NCBI RefSeq assembly: GCF_003130795.1
Contig: NZ_CP029356.1
Location: 818,609-882,608, forward strand
DNA: 64,000 bases
Origin: Azospirillum thermophilum
GTDB taxonomy: Bacteria; Pseudomonadota; Alphaproteobacteria; Azospirillales; Azospirillaceae
Direction: 5' to 3'
Part shown: positions 26,396 to 34,767 of the stretch, in pieces
Numbering within the stretch: position 1 is the stretch's first letter
How the letters are laid out: each line of letters begins with the position of its first letter
The notes under the pieces: model-generated
What the model was told of the DNA's origin: nothing
Seen by the model: only the letters and a program-made list of their open reading frames with translations
Database searches by the model: none
Position numbers and translations under genes: made by a program

Positions 26396-26836
26396 CTATC
26401 GGGCAACGCAGTTCTGGACCAGCGGCGCGCAGGCCGACAGCGAGGCGCCGGCGGGATACGACACCTGCTCCACCCGGCCCGTCGCTCCCAGCACCACGGT
26501 CGCCTCGCATCCGTCGCTTCCGGTGGTGCCGATCGGAACGCCAAGGCCGACTCCAAGCCCGACTCCACCGCTCCCGCCGCCGATCCCGACGCTGCCCAAT
26601 GGACTGATCGCGGCGGAGGGATGAGCGACGTATGTGTAGTACTCGTGGCCGTTGGCTGCCGCATGGCGTTCCGGCACGCCGGCACAGGACAGCAGCGCGT
26701 CCTTGGGCATGCCGATCAGCTCCGTCTGCGCCCGGCGCGCGACCTCCGCTCCCGGTCCGCTCGCACAGGCGGCCAGCATGGCTGTCGCCAGCCCCAGTGC
26801 CAGCCCGGTCGAAGGTAGGACGCGACGTCCCGTCAT
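26396..26836 (-). CDS. Putative lipoprotein, Gly-rich
   Basis: The product has 146 residues. A perfect AAAGGAG ribosome site precedes the ATG. The signal sequence ends in the lipobox MLAACAS with the lipid-modified Cys at residue 23. The mature part begins with a helical RRAQTELIGMPKDALLSCAGVPERHAAANGHEYYTYV, a BamE/SmpA-like pattern. A glycine-rich loop (GVGIGGGSGGVGLGVGLGVPIG) and a C-terminal segment with three cysteines follow (GCEATVV, LSACAPLVQNC). It looks like a small outer-membrane lipoprotein. Upstream in-frame codons exist but precede the ribosome site. Confidence 0.8.
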   Translation of the reverse strand: MTGRRVLPSTGLALGLATAMLAACASGPGAEVARRAQTELIGMPKDALLSCAGVPERHAAANGHEYYTYVAHPSAAISPLGSVGIGGGSGGVGLGVGLGVPIGTTGSDGCEATVVLGATGRVEQVSYPAGASLSACAPLVQNCVAR

Positions 26837-27065
26837 GGCGAGGCTCCTTTCACGCATCTCGTATTTCGGACTCCGGCGGTCAACCAACCCTTTCGAGCGG
26901 CGGCGGTTCCCGCGAAGGTCCCGGTGCGATCGGCTGACCGCCGGATTTGCTGGACGGCGCATCCCGCCGGGACATTAGTAGGAGTATGACGGTTTGTTCC
27001 TCGTGCAAAGGCGGCTTCGTGTTATGAGTGACTCATCATTGGTTTCGAGTAGCGACGGCACATCC

Positions 27066-27599
27066 ATGACCATCGTCTATCTCGCTCTCGGCAGCAATCT
27101 CGGGGACCGCGCGGCGAACCTGTCGGGCGCGATCGCCGCACTTGGCGCCGACCCTGGTACCGGTGTCAGGATCGACCGGATGTCGGCGGTCTACGAGACG
27201 GCGCCGATGTATGTGACCGACCAGCCGGCCTTCCTCAACATGGCCGTGCGCGGCACGACGACCCTCGGACCCTGGGAACTGCTGCGACTCGCCAAGCGGA
27301 TCGAAGCCGCCCTCGGCCGGACGCAGGGCGGGGAGCGGTTCGGGCCCAGGCCGGTCGACATCGACATCCTGATGTACGGCTCCCTGATCATGCATGCCGC
27401 CGATCTGGAGATTCCGCACCCGCGCATCGCCGAGCGGGCCTTCGTCCTCTGCCCGCTGGCCGACATCGCGGCCGACCTGATGCACCCGACCTTGGCGATG
27501 ACCGTAGGGGAACTGGCGGCGCAGGTGCCGGGAAAGGATACCGTCGTCCGGCTGGCGGACAGGCTGGAGAGCGTCCGTCCCCTTCTGATGTCCGCCTGA
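27066..27599 (+). CDS. folK: 6-hydroxymethyl-7,8-dihydropterin pyrophosphokinase (HPPK)
   Basis: The protein has 177 residues. It transfers pyrophosphate from ATP to the pterin in folate synthesis. The N-terminus IVYLALGSNLGDRAANL and the signatures YETAPMYVTDQPAFLNMAV and RFGPRPVDIDILMYG (with the Mg-binding DIDIL) are complete, followed by IPHPRIAERAFVLCPLADIA. The MTIVYLALGSN start fits the family; an ATG 14 codons upstream (27024) has a slightly better ribosome site and would add a Ser-rich leader. The next gene is a dihydroneopterin aldolase-like gene, giving a folate pair. Confidence 0.95.
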   Translation: MTIVYLALGSNLGDRAANLSGAIAALGADPGTGVRIDRMSAVYETAPMYVTDQPAFLNMAVRGTTTLGPWELLRLAKRIEAALGRTQGGERFGPRPVDIDILMYGSLIMHAADLEIPHPRIAERAFVLCPLADIAADLMHPTLAMTVGELAAQVPGKDTVVRLADRLESVRPLLMSA

Positions 27600-27660
27600 G
27601 GACGGACCAGCCCGCCGCGGTACGGACGGGTTTGCGTATTGACAGGTTCGTCCCGCGCGG

Positions 27661-28146
27661 GTGGCGAGCCTTCGCCATTGCGCTATAGTCGATTTCGCGC
27701 TACGGCATGGCCGCCCGGCGCCGGGAGGCTTTTTCTTTGTCCGACGATATGCTTCAGCGACGCGCCCCCGCCATCCGGGGGCGTCGACCTATACGATCCT
27801 TCTCCGCGGCTTCGCCGCCACCGTCGCCATGGACGGCTGGCCGGGACGTCCCGAGGTTCGCATCAATCTGCGCCTGACGGTGGCACACCCTGGGCCGGGG
27901 TTCCCGGACGACATCGCCGCCGTCATGTCCTATGAGGACATCGTGGAGGATCTGCGCCGGGTGTGTGCCCGCGAGTCCCTGCCGAGCCCCGACCACCTCG
28001 CCGAACGGACGGCGGGCCTCTGCCTCGCCCATCCGGAAGTCCTGACCGCCGAAGTGGAGGTGGAACTGCCGGCTATCGGCGCCCAGGGCGATCAAGGCAC
28101 AGCCGTTGGCGCCGCCGTGACAAGGGTGCAACGCAGCAAATCCTGA
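27661..28146 (+). CDS. Dihydroneopterin aldolase-like protein (FolB family)
   Basis: The product has up to 161 residues from a GTG start. The family core begins near residue 43 (TYTILLRGFAATVAMDGWPGR) and continues with PEVRINLRLTVA, MSYEDIVEDLRRVC, HLAERTAGLCL and the final AEVEVELPAIGA. This covers the whole roughly 118-residue FolB fold. FolB cleaves dihydroneopterin to the pterin used by FolK, whose gene is directly upstream. The first 42 residues resemble nothing known and the true start is unclear; no ATG lies in frame before 27829. The usual Lys near the C-terminus is replaced by an acidic/Leu/Pro segment, so activity should be verified. Confidence 0.72.
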   Translation: MASLRHCAIVDFALRHGRPAPGGFFFVRRYASATRPRHPGASTYTILLRGFAATVAMDGWPGRPEVRINLRLTVAHPGPGFPDDIAAVMSYEDIVEDLRRVCARESLPSPDHLAERTAGLCLAHPEVLTAEVEVELPAIGAQGDQGTAVGAAVTRVQRSKS

Positions 28147-28358
28147 TGGACATATCCTGACGCCTGAACCGGCAACGGACGCAATATAACGAAAGCAAGG
28201 CAGGCCCTGAAAACAGATATCGATCGTGCGGATTTCTCGCGCGGAAGATGATCAGGCTTCGCGTTTTCTTTCGCGGCCGGCGATTGCAAGGTTGCAAAAA
28301 TGTCGCCCTCACGTACAATCTGCATCGGAGCCTAAATCGGATAGTCAGGGAGGGACGC

Positions 28359-28517
28359 ATGGACGACAGGACGACGCCTACCCTTTCCGAACTCCTGGAA
28401 GAGCCCATCGTCATCGCGATGATGCAGCGCGACGGCGTCAGCCGGGAAGCCATCCAGCAACTGTTCAACCGCGTCCGTGACAGCCTGCGCGACCAGCAGC
28501 ATCGTCTCGCCGCCTGA
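28359..28517 (+). CDS. Small hypothetical protein (52 aa)
   Basis: The frame begins at an ATG behind a CAGGGAGGGA ribosome site and encodes 52 residues: TPTLSELLEEPIVIAMMQRDGVSREAIQ, then an amphipathic helix ending QHRLAA. It looks like a compact two-helix soluble protein, perhaps with a helix-turn-helix-like SREAIQQLFNRV. No family is recognised. Longer in-frame extension upstream to 28248 is less likely because the ribosome site favours the later ATG. A 14-bp hairpin follows about 70 nt downstream. Confidence 0.7.
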   Translation: MDDRTTPTLSELLEEPIVIAMMQRDGVSREAIQQLFNRVRDSLRDQQHRLAA

Positions 28518-28588
28518 CCCCGGACCTCAAGCCCACGAAACGCCGTGCCGGCACGCAAGAGGCGGTTGCTACCCTCCTCTCGAACACG

Positions 28589-28622
28589 CAATGCCCTTTC
28601 CCAGCTCCGGGAAAGGGCATTG
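28589..28622. terminator. 14-bp perfect hairpin between convergent genes
   Basis: CAATGCCCTTTCCC (28589-28602) pairs with GGGAAAGGGCATTG (28609-28622) around a 6-nt loop. TCGTTTG follows on the plus strand. It lies between the 52-residue gene and the convergent TPR-like gene and probably ends transcription from both sides. Confidence 0.7.
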
Positions 28623-28693
28623 TCGTTTGATGGGCCGCTGGACGAAGGCTTCGCTGCGGATCGACGAGGCGCCGCGGCGTCGATCGGGCGGCG

Positions 28694-30040
28694 TCAATCC
28701 AACATCGGCAGCCCGGTTTCGATGCGGACCAGGGATGCCAGCAACGGCGCACCGATGTCGCGGCGGACGAAGTTGCTGGCCTTGTCGGCGGAGTTCAAAG
28801 CGGCCTGGAAGGTGCGGCGCCAGCGGTCGTCGTTGAAGAAGGCCTTCTCCGCCTTCGCCTTCTGCGCCAGCAGTCCCGGCCGGCGGCCCGAGGCTTCGTC
28901 GACCAGCCTGTTCAGCCGCCGCATCAGGTCGTTGGCGGTCGACGGGTCGCCCCGCTTCTGCGTCGCCTCCACCAGTTCGGCGAACGCCTCGCCGCGGACG
29001 TCGATGTCCGACACCTGCTCGGCGTAGGCGATGGCGAGAGAGGTCTCGCCCCGGCGGGCAAGCCGGCCGAGCACCGCCGGGATCGTCCAGGGATTTTCGT
29101 CCTGCACCGTGCGCAGCAGGCCGAGCGCCAGATTGGCGTCACCCAGCTCCGCCGCCGCCACCGCCAGTTCCGGCGGGCAGCAGTCGCCCTTGGTTTCCTT
29201 GAACTTGGAGAACTGCGTCTCGACCGTGTTGAGGAACAGCGTGCGGGCCTGCGCCTCCTTGCCGGCGCGCAGCAGGGCCTGGGACACCAGCCCCAGTTCC
29301 CAGTTGCAGCCGCGGGCCGACGCATAGGACTTGGCCTCGTCCGCCAGGGCGACGGCCATGGCGGCGTCGCCGCGCCATGCGGCCGCCTTCGCAATGTCGG
29401 CCAGATTGTAGATGCGGGTCGAGCAGTCCGCGATCTGCCGGGTGATGTCCAGCGCAAGCTGCATCTGCCCCATCAGGGCGAGCGCCCGGGCGACGAACAG
29501 GTCCTGGCTGGTGCCGTCGGCGGCCGAACCGCGGCGCACCGCGCTGACGAAGGGGGCGACGATCTCCTTCGCCCGTCCGATGTCGCCGAGTTGCTGATAG
29601 GCCACCGCCAGCGACAGCCAGTCCCAGCGCGCGGCGACGATCGGCGTCTCCACCGGCGGCAGCATCTCGCCGATGCGATGAAGGAAGCAGAGGCTGGTCA
29701 GCGGCTCGTTGCAGACCAGCGCCCGGATGCGCGAGCGGAACTCGTAGAAATCGAAGTCGCCGACGAACTGATTGGTGACGAGTTGCACCGCCAGCGAGCT
29801 GTCCGGGTACTTCGTCACGATCTCGTTGAACAGCTTGTCCGCCTCGCGCAGAAAGCGGGCTTCCTCCGCCACGTCATAGGTGTTGTCGGCCTGCTTGACC
29901 AGTTGCAGCGCCTGGATGAACAGACGGTTGGCAGGCCCGCTCTCCTCCGCCATGGCGGGACCGGCCGCCACCGAAAGCGCCACGACCAGAGCGAAGGCGG
30001 CGGCGATCACGCGGCGGACAAGGGTGGAGGCGGGGGCCAT
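28694..30040 (-). CDS. Secreted TPR/helical-repeat protein, function unknown
   Basis: The product has 448 residues with a signal peptide (1-31, cleavage after AGPAMA). The rest is almost entirely helical repeats: AVAYQQLGDIGRAKEIVAPF, RALALMGQMQLALDITRQI, AKAAAWRGDAAMAVALADEA, VSQALLRAGKEAQARTLFL, VLGRLARRGETSLAIAYAEQV. The spacing fits TPR-like units acting as a periplasmic interaction scaffold. Several cysteines (CNEPLTSLC, CSTRI, RGCNW, DCCPPE) could form disulfides. It lies 51 nt downstream of the BON lipoprotein gene on the same strand, suggesting co-transcription and an envelope role. Confidence 0.82.
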   Translation of the reverse strand: MAPASTLVRRVIAAAFALVVALSVAAGPAMAEESGPANRLFIQALQLVKQADNTYDVAEEARFLREADKLFNEIVTKYPDSSLAVQLVTNQFVGDFDFYEFRSRIRALVCNEPLTSLCFLHRIGEMLPPVETPIVAARWDWLSLAVAYQQLGDIGRAKEIVAPFVSAVRRGSAADGTSQDLFVARALALMGQMQLALDITRQIADCSTRIYNLADIAKAAAWRGDAAMAVALADEAKSYASARGCNWELGLVSQALLRAGKEAQARTLFLNTVETQFSKFKETKGDCCPPELAVAAAELGDANLALGLLRTVQDENPWTIPAVLGRLARRGETSLAIAYAEQVSDIDVRGEAFAELVEATQKRGDPSTANDLMRRLNRLVDEASGRRPGLLAQKAKAEKAFFNDDRWRRTFQAALNSADKASNFVRRDIGAPLLASLVRIETGLPMLD

Positions 30041-30091
30041 GGCAGTCAGGATACCTCGGAGAACGGGCTTGCCTGGGTAAGAGGCTGGGGG

Positions 30092-30682
30092 TCACAGGCT
30101 GGAAAGCAGACGCACGTAGTTGACGACACGCTGGACGTTCGGCACCGACCGGGCGTGCTGGACGACACGGTCCATCTCGTCCTGGGTGGTCGCCGTACCC
30201 ATCAGATAGACAACGCCGTTGATCGTATCGATGCTGTAGTTCTGGCTATGAATGTCTCCATCGAAAGTGATCTTTGTGCGGAGCTGGGTTGAAATCCAGG
30301 TGTCGCGCGCGCTGTCGAGGATCCCGGACTCATTGTCCACCTGGATCTCGTTGATCACTTCCTTCACACCGTCGGCCTGCCAGGCGAGCCGGACGGCGTC
30401 GAGCCGCATCTGCGCATCGGCCGCGCGTCCGGTCAGCAGCACGCGGCCATGATCGACCGTCAGGCCGATCCGGTTGGCGAGGGACAGGGAGTGCTGCAGC
30501 CAAAGGTGGTTGATCTGCGCCCGGATGTCGGTATCGCTGGCAAAACCCTTCAGCCCGCGATGCTCGGAGGCCACCACTGCCGTTCCGGCGGCCCCACCGA
30601 TGACGAGGGGCGCGCAGCCGGACGCGCCGGCCGATGCGACCGCCACTCCCACAAGCGAAAAAAGGCGGATCCACCTGCCCAC
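30092..30682 (-). CDS. BON-domain lipoprotein (OsmY/DolP-like)
   Basis: The product has 196 residues from a GTG chosen because GGAGCGGAGG lies 6 nt before it and it gives an ideal 23-residue lipoprotein signal (GRWIRLFSLVGVAVASAGASGC). Longer ATG-started forms lack such a site. Two BON domains follow: about 45-115 (DIRAQINHLWLQHSL, LTVDHGRVLLTGRAA) and about 120-190 (ISTQLRTKITFDGDI, YSIDTINGVVYLMGTA). Such proteins are outer-membrane lipoproteins that keep the envelope intact. It is preceded by an amidase gene on the same strand. Confidence 0.9.
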   Translation of the reverse strand: MGRWIRLFSLVGVAVASAGASGCAPLVIGGAAGTAVVASEHRGLKGFASDTDIRAQINHLWLQHSLSLANRIGLTVDHGRVLLTGRAADAQMRLDAVRLAWQADGVKEVINEIQVDNESGILDSARDTWISTQLRTKITFDGDIHSQNYSIDTINGVVYLMGTATTQDEMDRVVQHARSVPNVQRVVNYVRLLSSL

Positions 30683-30854
30683 CGTACGCCTCCGCTCCCC
30701 GTCCCGCCACTGATGCGGGCGGCGCGAAAAAGTCATGCCCAGGGTCCGAACGCAATGGGGAATCTGGCGGTTCATGCGCTTCATCTTCGTTTTGTCCCGG
30801 AGTGATGCAGGGATGTTGCACTTGCGATATGCTCGCTGGCGGAAGCGGCAAAAT

Positions 30855-31667
30855 TCAGGCGAACGGACTGCGGGAAACCACGGCGGCGATCTCGCGCGCC
30901 AGGACCCGCGCGACGACGCGACGAGCCTGCACGTCACGCAGGACCTCCTCATCCTGGGGATTGGACAGGAAGCCGGTCTCCACCAGCACCGACGGCACGT
31001 CCGGCGCCTTGAGGACGGCGAAGTTCGCCGACCGCATGGGATTGTCCAGCAACCGCAGGTCCTTCCCCGCCCCCTTCACCAAAGCCTGCCGGGCGACCAG
31101 TGCCGCATGCTTGGTGTGGCGGGCGGTCAGGTCCAGCAGGATGTCCCGCACCGCCGGCTTTGCGGCCTTCAGGTCGATGCCGCCGAAGCGGTCCGCCTTG
31201 TTCTCCTGCGCCGCCAGCTTCGAGGCGAAGCTGTCCGACGCCTGATCCGACAGGGTGTAGGCCGACAGCCCGCGGGCGTCGTGGTTGGGCGCACTGTCGG
31301 CGTGGATGGAGATGAACAGGTCCGCCCCGGCCTTGCGGGTCAGGTCCACCCTCTCCTCCAGCGCCAGGAAACGGTCGTCGCGGCGGGTCAGCTTCGCCGC
31401 CAGCCTGTGCCGGGCAGTCAGCAGCCGCGCAATCTCCTGCGCGATATCCAGCGTGACGTCCTTCTCCTGGGTGCCGCGGGTGCCGATGGCGCCGGGATCG
31501 GCCCCGCCATGGCCGGGATCGAGCATGATCAGCCGCGGCTTCGCCTGAACGGGCTTCGCCGCGGGCCGCTGCGGCTCCGCCGCCTCGGCCGCAGCACCAC
31601 CCCCGAGTCCCGCAGCGGCCACGAGCGGGACGGTCATCGCCAGTCGAAGAAGTCGTCTGCGTTCCAT
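30855..31667 (-). CDS. N-acetylmuramoyl-L-alanine amidase (Amidase_3, AmiC-like)
   Basis: The protein has 270 residues. A Tat-like leader (MERRRLLRLAMTVPLVAAAG) exports it to the periplasm, as for AmiA/AmiC. The zinc-dependent domain has IMLDPGHGGADPGAIG with the first His ligand, LEERVDLTRKAGADLFISIHADS with the second His, and the catalytic VLVETGFLSNP. It cleaves the peptide stem from glycan chains at cell separation. There is no AMIN targeting domain, so it is shorter than E. coli AmiC. The neighbour downstream is a BON lipoprotein, so this group serves the envelope. Confidence 0.94.
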   Translation of the reverse strand: MERRRLLRLAMTVPLVAAAGLGGGAAAEAAEPQRPAAKPVQAKPRLIMLDPGHGGADPGAIGTRGTQEKDVTLDIAQEIARLLTARHRLAAKLTRRDDRFLALEERVDLTRKAGADLFISIHADSAPNHDARGLSAYTLSDQASDSFASKLAAQENKADRFGGIDLKAAKPAVRDILLDLTARHTKHAALVARQALVKGAGKDLRLLDNPMRSANFAVLKAPDVPSVLVETGFLSNPQDEEVLRDVQARRVVARVLAREIAAVVSRSPFA

Positions 31668-31801
31668 GGGTCGAACCGTTTTGTGCGCTGAATTGCCGCA
31701 ACCACGACGGTTCGGGCGCGGGCTTTGCGTTAACCATTGAGGCCGCGCAAAAGTGTTGTCAAGCGGCGGGGAGGTAACGCGCGGGATTGTCGCAAATTAA
31801 G

Positions 31802-31840
31802 GATTCCGGAGAGACCTGTGGTCGAATGAGGAGTCGACTC
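31802..31840. promoter_or_regulatory. Cluster of three GANTC sites in a divergent promoter region
   Basis: GATTC (31802-31806), GAGTC (31831-31835) and GACTC (31836-31840) lie within 39 nt between the divergent amidase gene and the 55-residue gene. GANTC is the CcrM adenine-methylation site in alphaproteobacteria, and clusters in promoters can mark cell-cycle-regulated genes. Regulation here is inferred only. Confidence 0.45.
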
Positions 31841-31909
31841 CCGCTCCAGCTTCCTTGAAGATGCACAGCAGAAGAGCTAAATTTTCTGTGATAAGCTCGG
31901 GAGGTGCCG

Positions 31910-32077
31910 ATGTTGAGGAAAGCCCTGTTCAACATCATTCGGCAGGAGCAGCGCGAGATCGAGGACAAACTCGAGAAGGAGGAGCGCAGCTCAACGCCCG
32001 ACGTCGCGCGTCTGGTCAGCCTGAGGCAGGAGGTCACCAGCCTTCGGCGCGAACTGGAGCACTTCCACGACGTCTGA
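31910..32077 (+). CDS. Small coiled-coil protein (55 aa)
   Basis: An ATG behind a strong CGGGAGGTG ribosome site opens a 55-residue frame ending at 32077. The peptide begins LRKALFNIIRQEQREIEDK, is followed by a heavily charged helix and ends LRRELEHFHDV, so it is nearly all amphipathic helix and probably an oligomeric coiled coil. No family is recognised. It has its own terminator directly downstream and a promoter region with clustered GANTC sites, which supports it as a real gene despite its size. Confidence 0.72.
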   Translation: MLRKALFNIIRQEQREIEDKLEKEERSSTPDVARLVSLRQEVTSLRRELEHFHDV

Positions 32078-32130
32078 GCGTCAACGGACCGGCGCTGCGG
32101 CACCGGCCCATCTCCGTCGGCGGTTTCGCC

Positions 32131-32170
32131 CCCCTCCCCCACGACCTGGTGGCGGAGGGGTTTGTTTTTT
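32131..32170 (+). terminator. Rho-independent terminator after the 55-aa gene
   Basis: CCCCTCC (32131-32137) pairs with GGAGGGG (32154-32160), with an inner CCAC/GTGG stem (32139-32142 and 32149-32152), followed by TTTGTTTTTT. It is a strong terminator on the plus strand. Confidence 0.88.
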
Positions 32171-32245
32171 GCCCATACGGTGTTTCGGCGGGCCGCCTGC
32201 CTGCCCCTCTGTTCCTGCGGGCCGCAGTCGGTCGACCGAACTCTC

Positions 32246-32632
32246 TCAGCCCAGCCGCACGTACCCCCGCTCGATGACACGCTCGGCCGCCTCATAGACC
32301 GCCAGCATCTCCTCATAGGCGTGCCGCAAGCGGACCAGTTCATCGACGGCGGCCGCATCGGGGTGACGGTTTTCCGCCACCTTCAGGCCGGCACGGATGT
32401 AGTCGGCCCGCAGCTCCGCAACCCGGACCGCCAGCCGCATGAAGGACTCCCGGTTCAGGTTCGGGATTTCCCGCCCGATCACCTCCAGGTTCGCCTCCAG
32501 GATGGCGGCGTCCATGTTTTCCAGGAAATGGCGGATGCGCAGGCGGTTCTCGTTGTCGACCGCATCCGGGGTCATCAGCTTGTCGACCTTGCCCTTCACG
32601 AATTCACCGATGATCTTGCCACCCGAGGCCAT
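32246..32632 (-). CDS. Conserved-looking hypothetical helical protein
   Basis: The product has 128 residues. It is soluble and mainly helical with no signal peptide: KIIGEFVKGKVDKLMTPDAVDNENRLRIRHF, NLEVIGREIPNLNRESFMRLAVRVAELRADY, and a C-terminal RLRHAYEEMLAVYEAAERVIERGY. Glu/Arg-rich amphipathic helices suggest a protein-binding role. The start at 32632 is used because GGTGGAG precedes it at good distance; an ATG nine codons upstream lacks a site. No function is assigned. It is divergent from purU. Confidence 0.72.
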   Translation of the reverse strand: MASGGKIIGEFVKGKVDKLMTPDAVDNENRLRIRHFLENMDAAILEANLEVIGREIPNLNRESFMRLAVRVAELRADYIRAGLKVAENRHPDAAAVDELVRLRHAYEEMLAVYEAAERVIERGYVRLG

Positions 32633-32855
32633 GGAACGCTCCACCGCTTGCGACCGCATGCCGGAAAGGGCCCGGCGCCCCCGACAACCGTTCGTATTCT
32701 GGCATCCTTCCGACGGTGACGCCAGATCGGGTGGCGCCCCTACGGCAGCGATACCCTGCCAGAGAAAAAGGCGGGGTGCGTTCAGGGTGGCTTCGTGCTA
32801 GGCAAGCCGTCCCAAAGGCCGTTTACCATCCCGCTATCAGAACTGGTTGGCACAG

Positions 32856-33722
32856 ATGTCCGAGACCGCTTCCGACTACATCCTGACCATCTCTTGCCCC
32901 GATACGGTGGGCATCGTCTTTGCGGTGTCCGGCTTTCTGGCGGAGCGAGGTTGCAACATCATCGACAGCGCACAGTTCGGCGACCGGATCTCCAACCTGT
33001 TCTTCCTGCGCGTCCACTTCTCCGCCAGTGCCGGCGGCCCCTCCGCCGCGCAGCTCGAGGCGGAATTCTCCGCCGCGGTGGCGGACCGCTTTTCCATGAC
33101 CTGGAAGCTGCACCGGCTGAGCCACCGGCCGCGCGTCCTGATCATGGTGTCGAAGTTCGGCCACTGCCTGAACGACCTGCTCTACCGCTACCGGACCGGC
33201 TACCTGCCGATCGAGATCCCGGCGATCGTCTCCAACCACCGGGATTTCTACCAACTGGCGGCGTGGCACAACATTCCGTTCCACCACCTGCCGGTCACCT
33301 CCGACAACAAGGCGCAGCAGGAAGCCCGCCTGCTGGAGATCGTGGAGGAGGAGAAGGTCGACCTCGTGGTGCTTGCCCGCTACATGCAGGTGCTGTCGGG
33401 CGCGCTGTGCGAGCGGATGGCCGGGCGGATCATCAACATCCACCACTCCTTCCTGCCGAGCTTCAAGGGCGCCAAGCCCTACCACCAAGCCCACGCCCGC
33501 GGCGTGAAGCTGATCGGCGCCACCGCCCATTACGTCACCTCCAACCTCGACGAAGGGCCGATCATCGAGCAGGAGGCCGAGCGCGTGGACCACACCATGA
33601 CGCCGGACGATCTGGTCGCCATGGGCCGCGACATCGAGAACATCGTCCTGGCCCGCGCGGTGCGCTACCACATCGAGCACCGCGTCCTGCTGAACGGCAA
33701 CAAGACGGTGGTCTTCCGGTAG
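32856..33722 (+). CDS. purU: Formyltetrahydrofolate deformylase
   Basis: The protein has 288 residues. It hydrolyses 10-formyl-THF to formate and THF, balancing one-carbon pools. An N-terminal ACT domain (1-80; TISCPDTVGIVFAVSGFLAERGCNIIDSAQFGD) is followed by the formyltransferase-like domain with VLIMVSKFGHCLNDLLYRY, the catalytic pocket LARYMQVLS and IINIHHSFLPSFKGAKPYHQAHARGVKLIGATAHYVT read across about 195-235, and the conserved Asp in LDEGPIIEQ. All catalytic Asn/His/Asp positions are visible. The ATG at 32856 was chosen; a TTG three codons upstream is possible. Confidence 0.96.
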   Translation: MSETASDYILTISCPDTVGIVFAVSGFLAERGCNIIDSAQFGDRISNLFFLRVHFSASAGGPSAAQLEAEFSAAVADRFSMTWKLHRLSHRPRVLIMVSKFGHCLNDLLYRYRTGYLPIEIPAIVSNHRDFYQLAAWHNIPFHHLPVTSDNKAQQEARLLEIVEEEKVDLVVLARYMQVLSGALCERMAGRIINIHHSFLPSFKGAKPYHQAHARGVKLIGATAHYVTSNLDEGPIIEQEAERVDHTMTPDDLVAMGRDIENIVLARAVRYHIEHRVLLNGNKTVVFR

Positions 33723-33735
33723 GTCTCCCGGCGGA

Positions 33736-33753
33736 GCCGGACCGCCGTCCGGC
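33736..33753. terminator. GC-rich hairpin between convergent purU and tyrA
   Basis: GCCGGAC (33736-33742) pairs with GTCCGGC (33747-33753) around CGCC, in the 42-nt gap between two convergent genes. There is no T tract; it may act as a weak shared terminator. Confidence 0.35.
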
Positions 33754-33764
33754 CCCGTTCCGCC

Positions 33765-34655
33765 TCAGGCCTGCCGGGCGTCGATGATGCCCCGGCGAAT
33801 GGCGCGGGTCTTGGTGAAGTGGTCCTGCAGATGCTGGCCCTCGCCCCAGCGGATGGCCCGCTGCAGGGCGGTGAGGTCTTCCGTGAAGCGCTGCAGCACC
33901 TCAAGCACCGCCTCGCGGTTGTTCAGGAAGATGTCGCGCCACATGATGGGGTCGCTCGCGGCGATGCGGGTGAAGTCGCGGAAACCGCCCGCCGAGAACT
34001 TGATGACCTCGGACTGCGTCGACTCCTCCAGGTCGGAGGCGGTGCCGACGATCGTATAGGCGATCAGGTGCGGCAGATGCGAGGTGATCGCCAGCACCCG
34101 GTCATGGTGGTTGGCCTCCATCAGCTCGACCTTGGAGCCGACGCGGCGCCACATCTCCTCCACCTTGGCGACCGCCTCAGGGTTGGCGGCCGGCGGCGGC
34201 GTCAGGATGCACCAGCGCCCTTCGAACAGCGTGGCGAAGCCGGATTCGGGTCCCGAATGCTCGGTGCCCGCCACGGGATGGCCGGGGATCAGGTGGACGC
34301 CGGCCGGAATGTGAGGCCCGACGTCCCGCAGCACGGCCTGCTTCACGGAACCGACGTCGGTCACGATGGTGCCCGGCCGCAGGTGCGGGCCGATCCGCTC
34401 CCCCACCTCGGCGAAGCTGCCGACGGGCGTTGCAAGCACCACCAGTTCGCTGCCTTCCAGCGCGTCCGCCAGGTCGGTCGTCGCCGTCGCGACGATCCCC
34501 AGCTCCATCGCCTTGGCGCAGGCCTCGGCGCTGCGGTCGGCGCAGACCACCTCCTGCGCCAGCCGATACTCCACCAGCGCCCGGGCGAGGGACGATCCGA
34601 TCAGGCCGATGCCGATGATGGCGACGCGGCCGAACAGGGGAGAGATATCGGTCAT
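33765..34655 (-). CDS. tyrA: Prephenate/arogenate dehydrogenase
   Basis: The protein has 296 residues. It oxidatively decarboxylates prephenate (or arogenate) on the tyrosine pathway. The NAD-binding motif VAIIGIGLIGSSLARAL starts at residue 11. Motifs LVVLATPVGSFAEV, VTDVGSVKQAVL and LIPGHPVAGTEHSGPESG follow, the last with the catalytic His. The helical dimerisation domain has LMEANHHDRVLAITSHLPHLIAYT and KFSAGGFRDFTRIAASDPIMWRDI. There is no ACT or chorismate mutase domain. It lies 112 nt downstream of fliJ on the same strand but is probably a separate unit. Confidence 0.95.
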   Translation of the reverse strand: MTDISPLFGRVAIIGIGLIGSSLARALVEYRLAQEVVCADRSAEACAKAMELGIVATATTDLADALEGSELVVLATPVGSFAEVGERIGPHLRPGTIVTDVGSVKQAVLRDVGPHIPAGVHLIPGHPVAGTEHSGPESGFATLFEGRWCILTPPPAANPEAVAKVEEMWRRVGSKVELMEANHHDRVLAITSHLPHLIAYTIVGTASDLEESTQSEVIKFSAGGFRDFTRIAASDPIMWRDIFLNNREAVLEVLQRFTEDLTALQRAIRWGEGQHLQDHFTKTRAIRRGIIDARQA

Positions 34656-34767
34656 GGGAGGGGTACCGAAGGCAGGTTGTGAACGGAACGGATTTGCGTC
34701 CCGTTTTAAAGCACCTCGCCGATGCGGGACCAAGCGAAACTTCGGCGCGGCCCGGCGGGGCGGCGGG

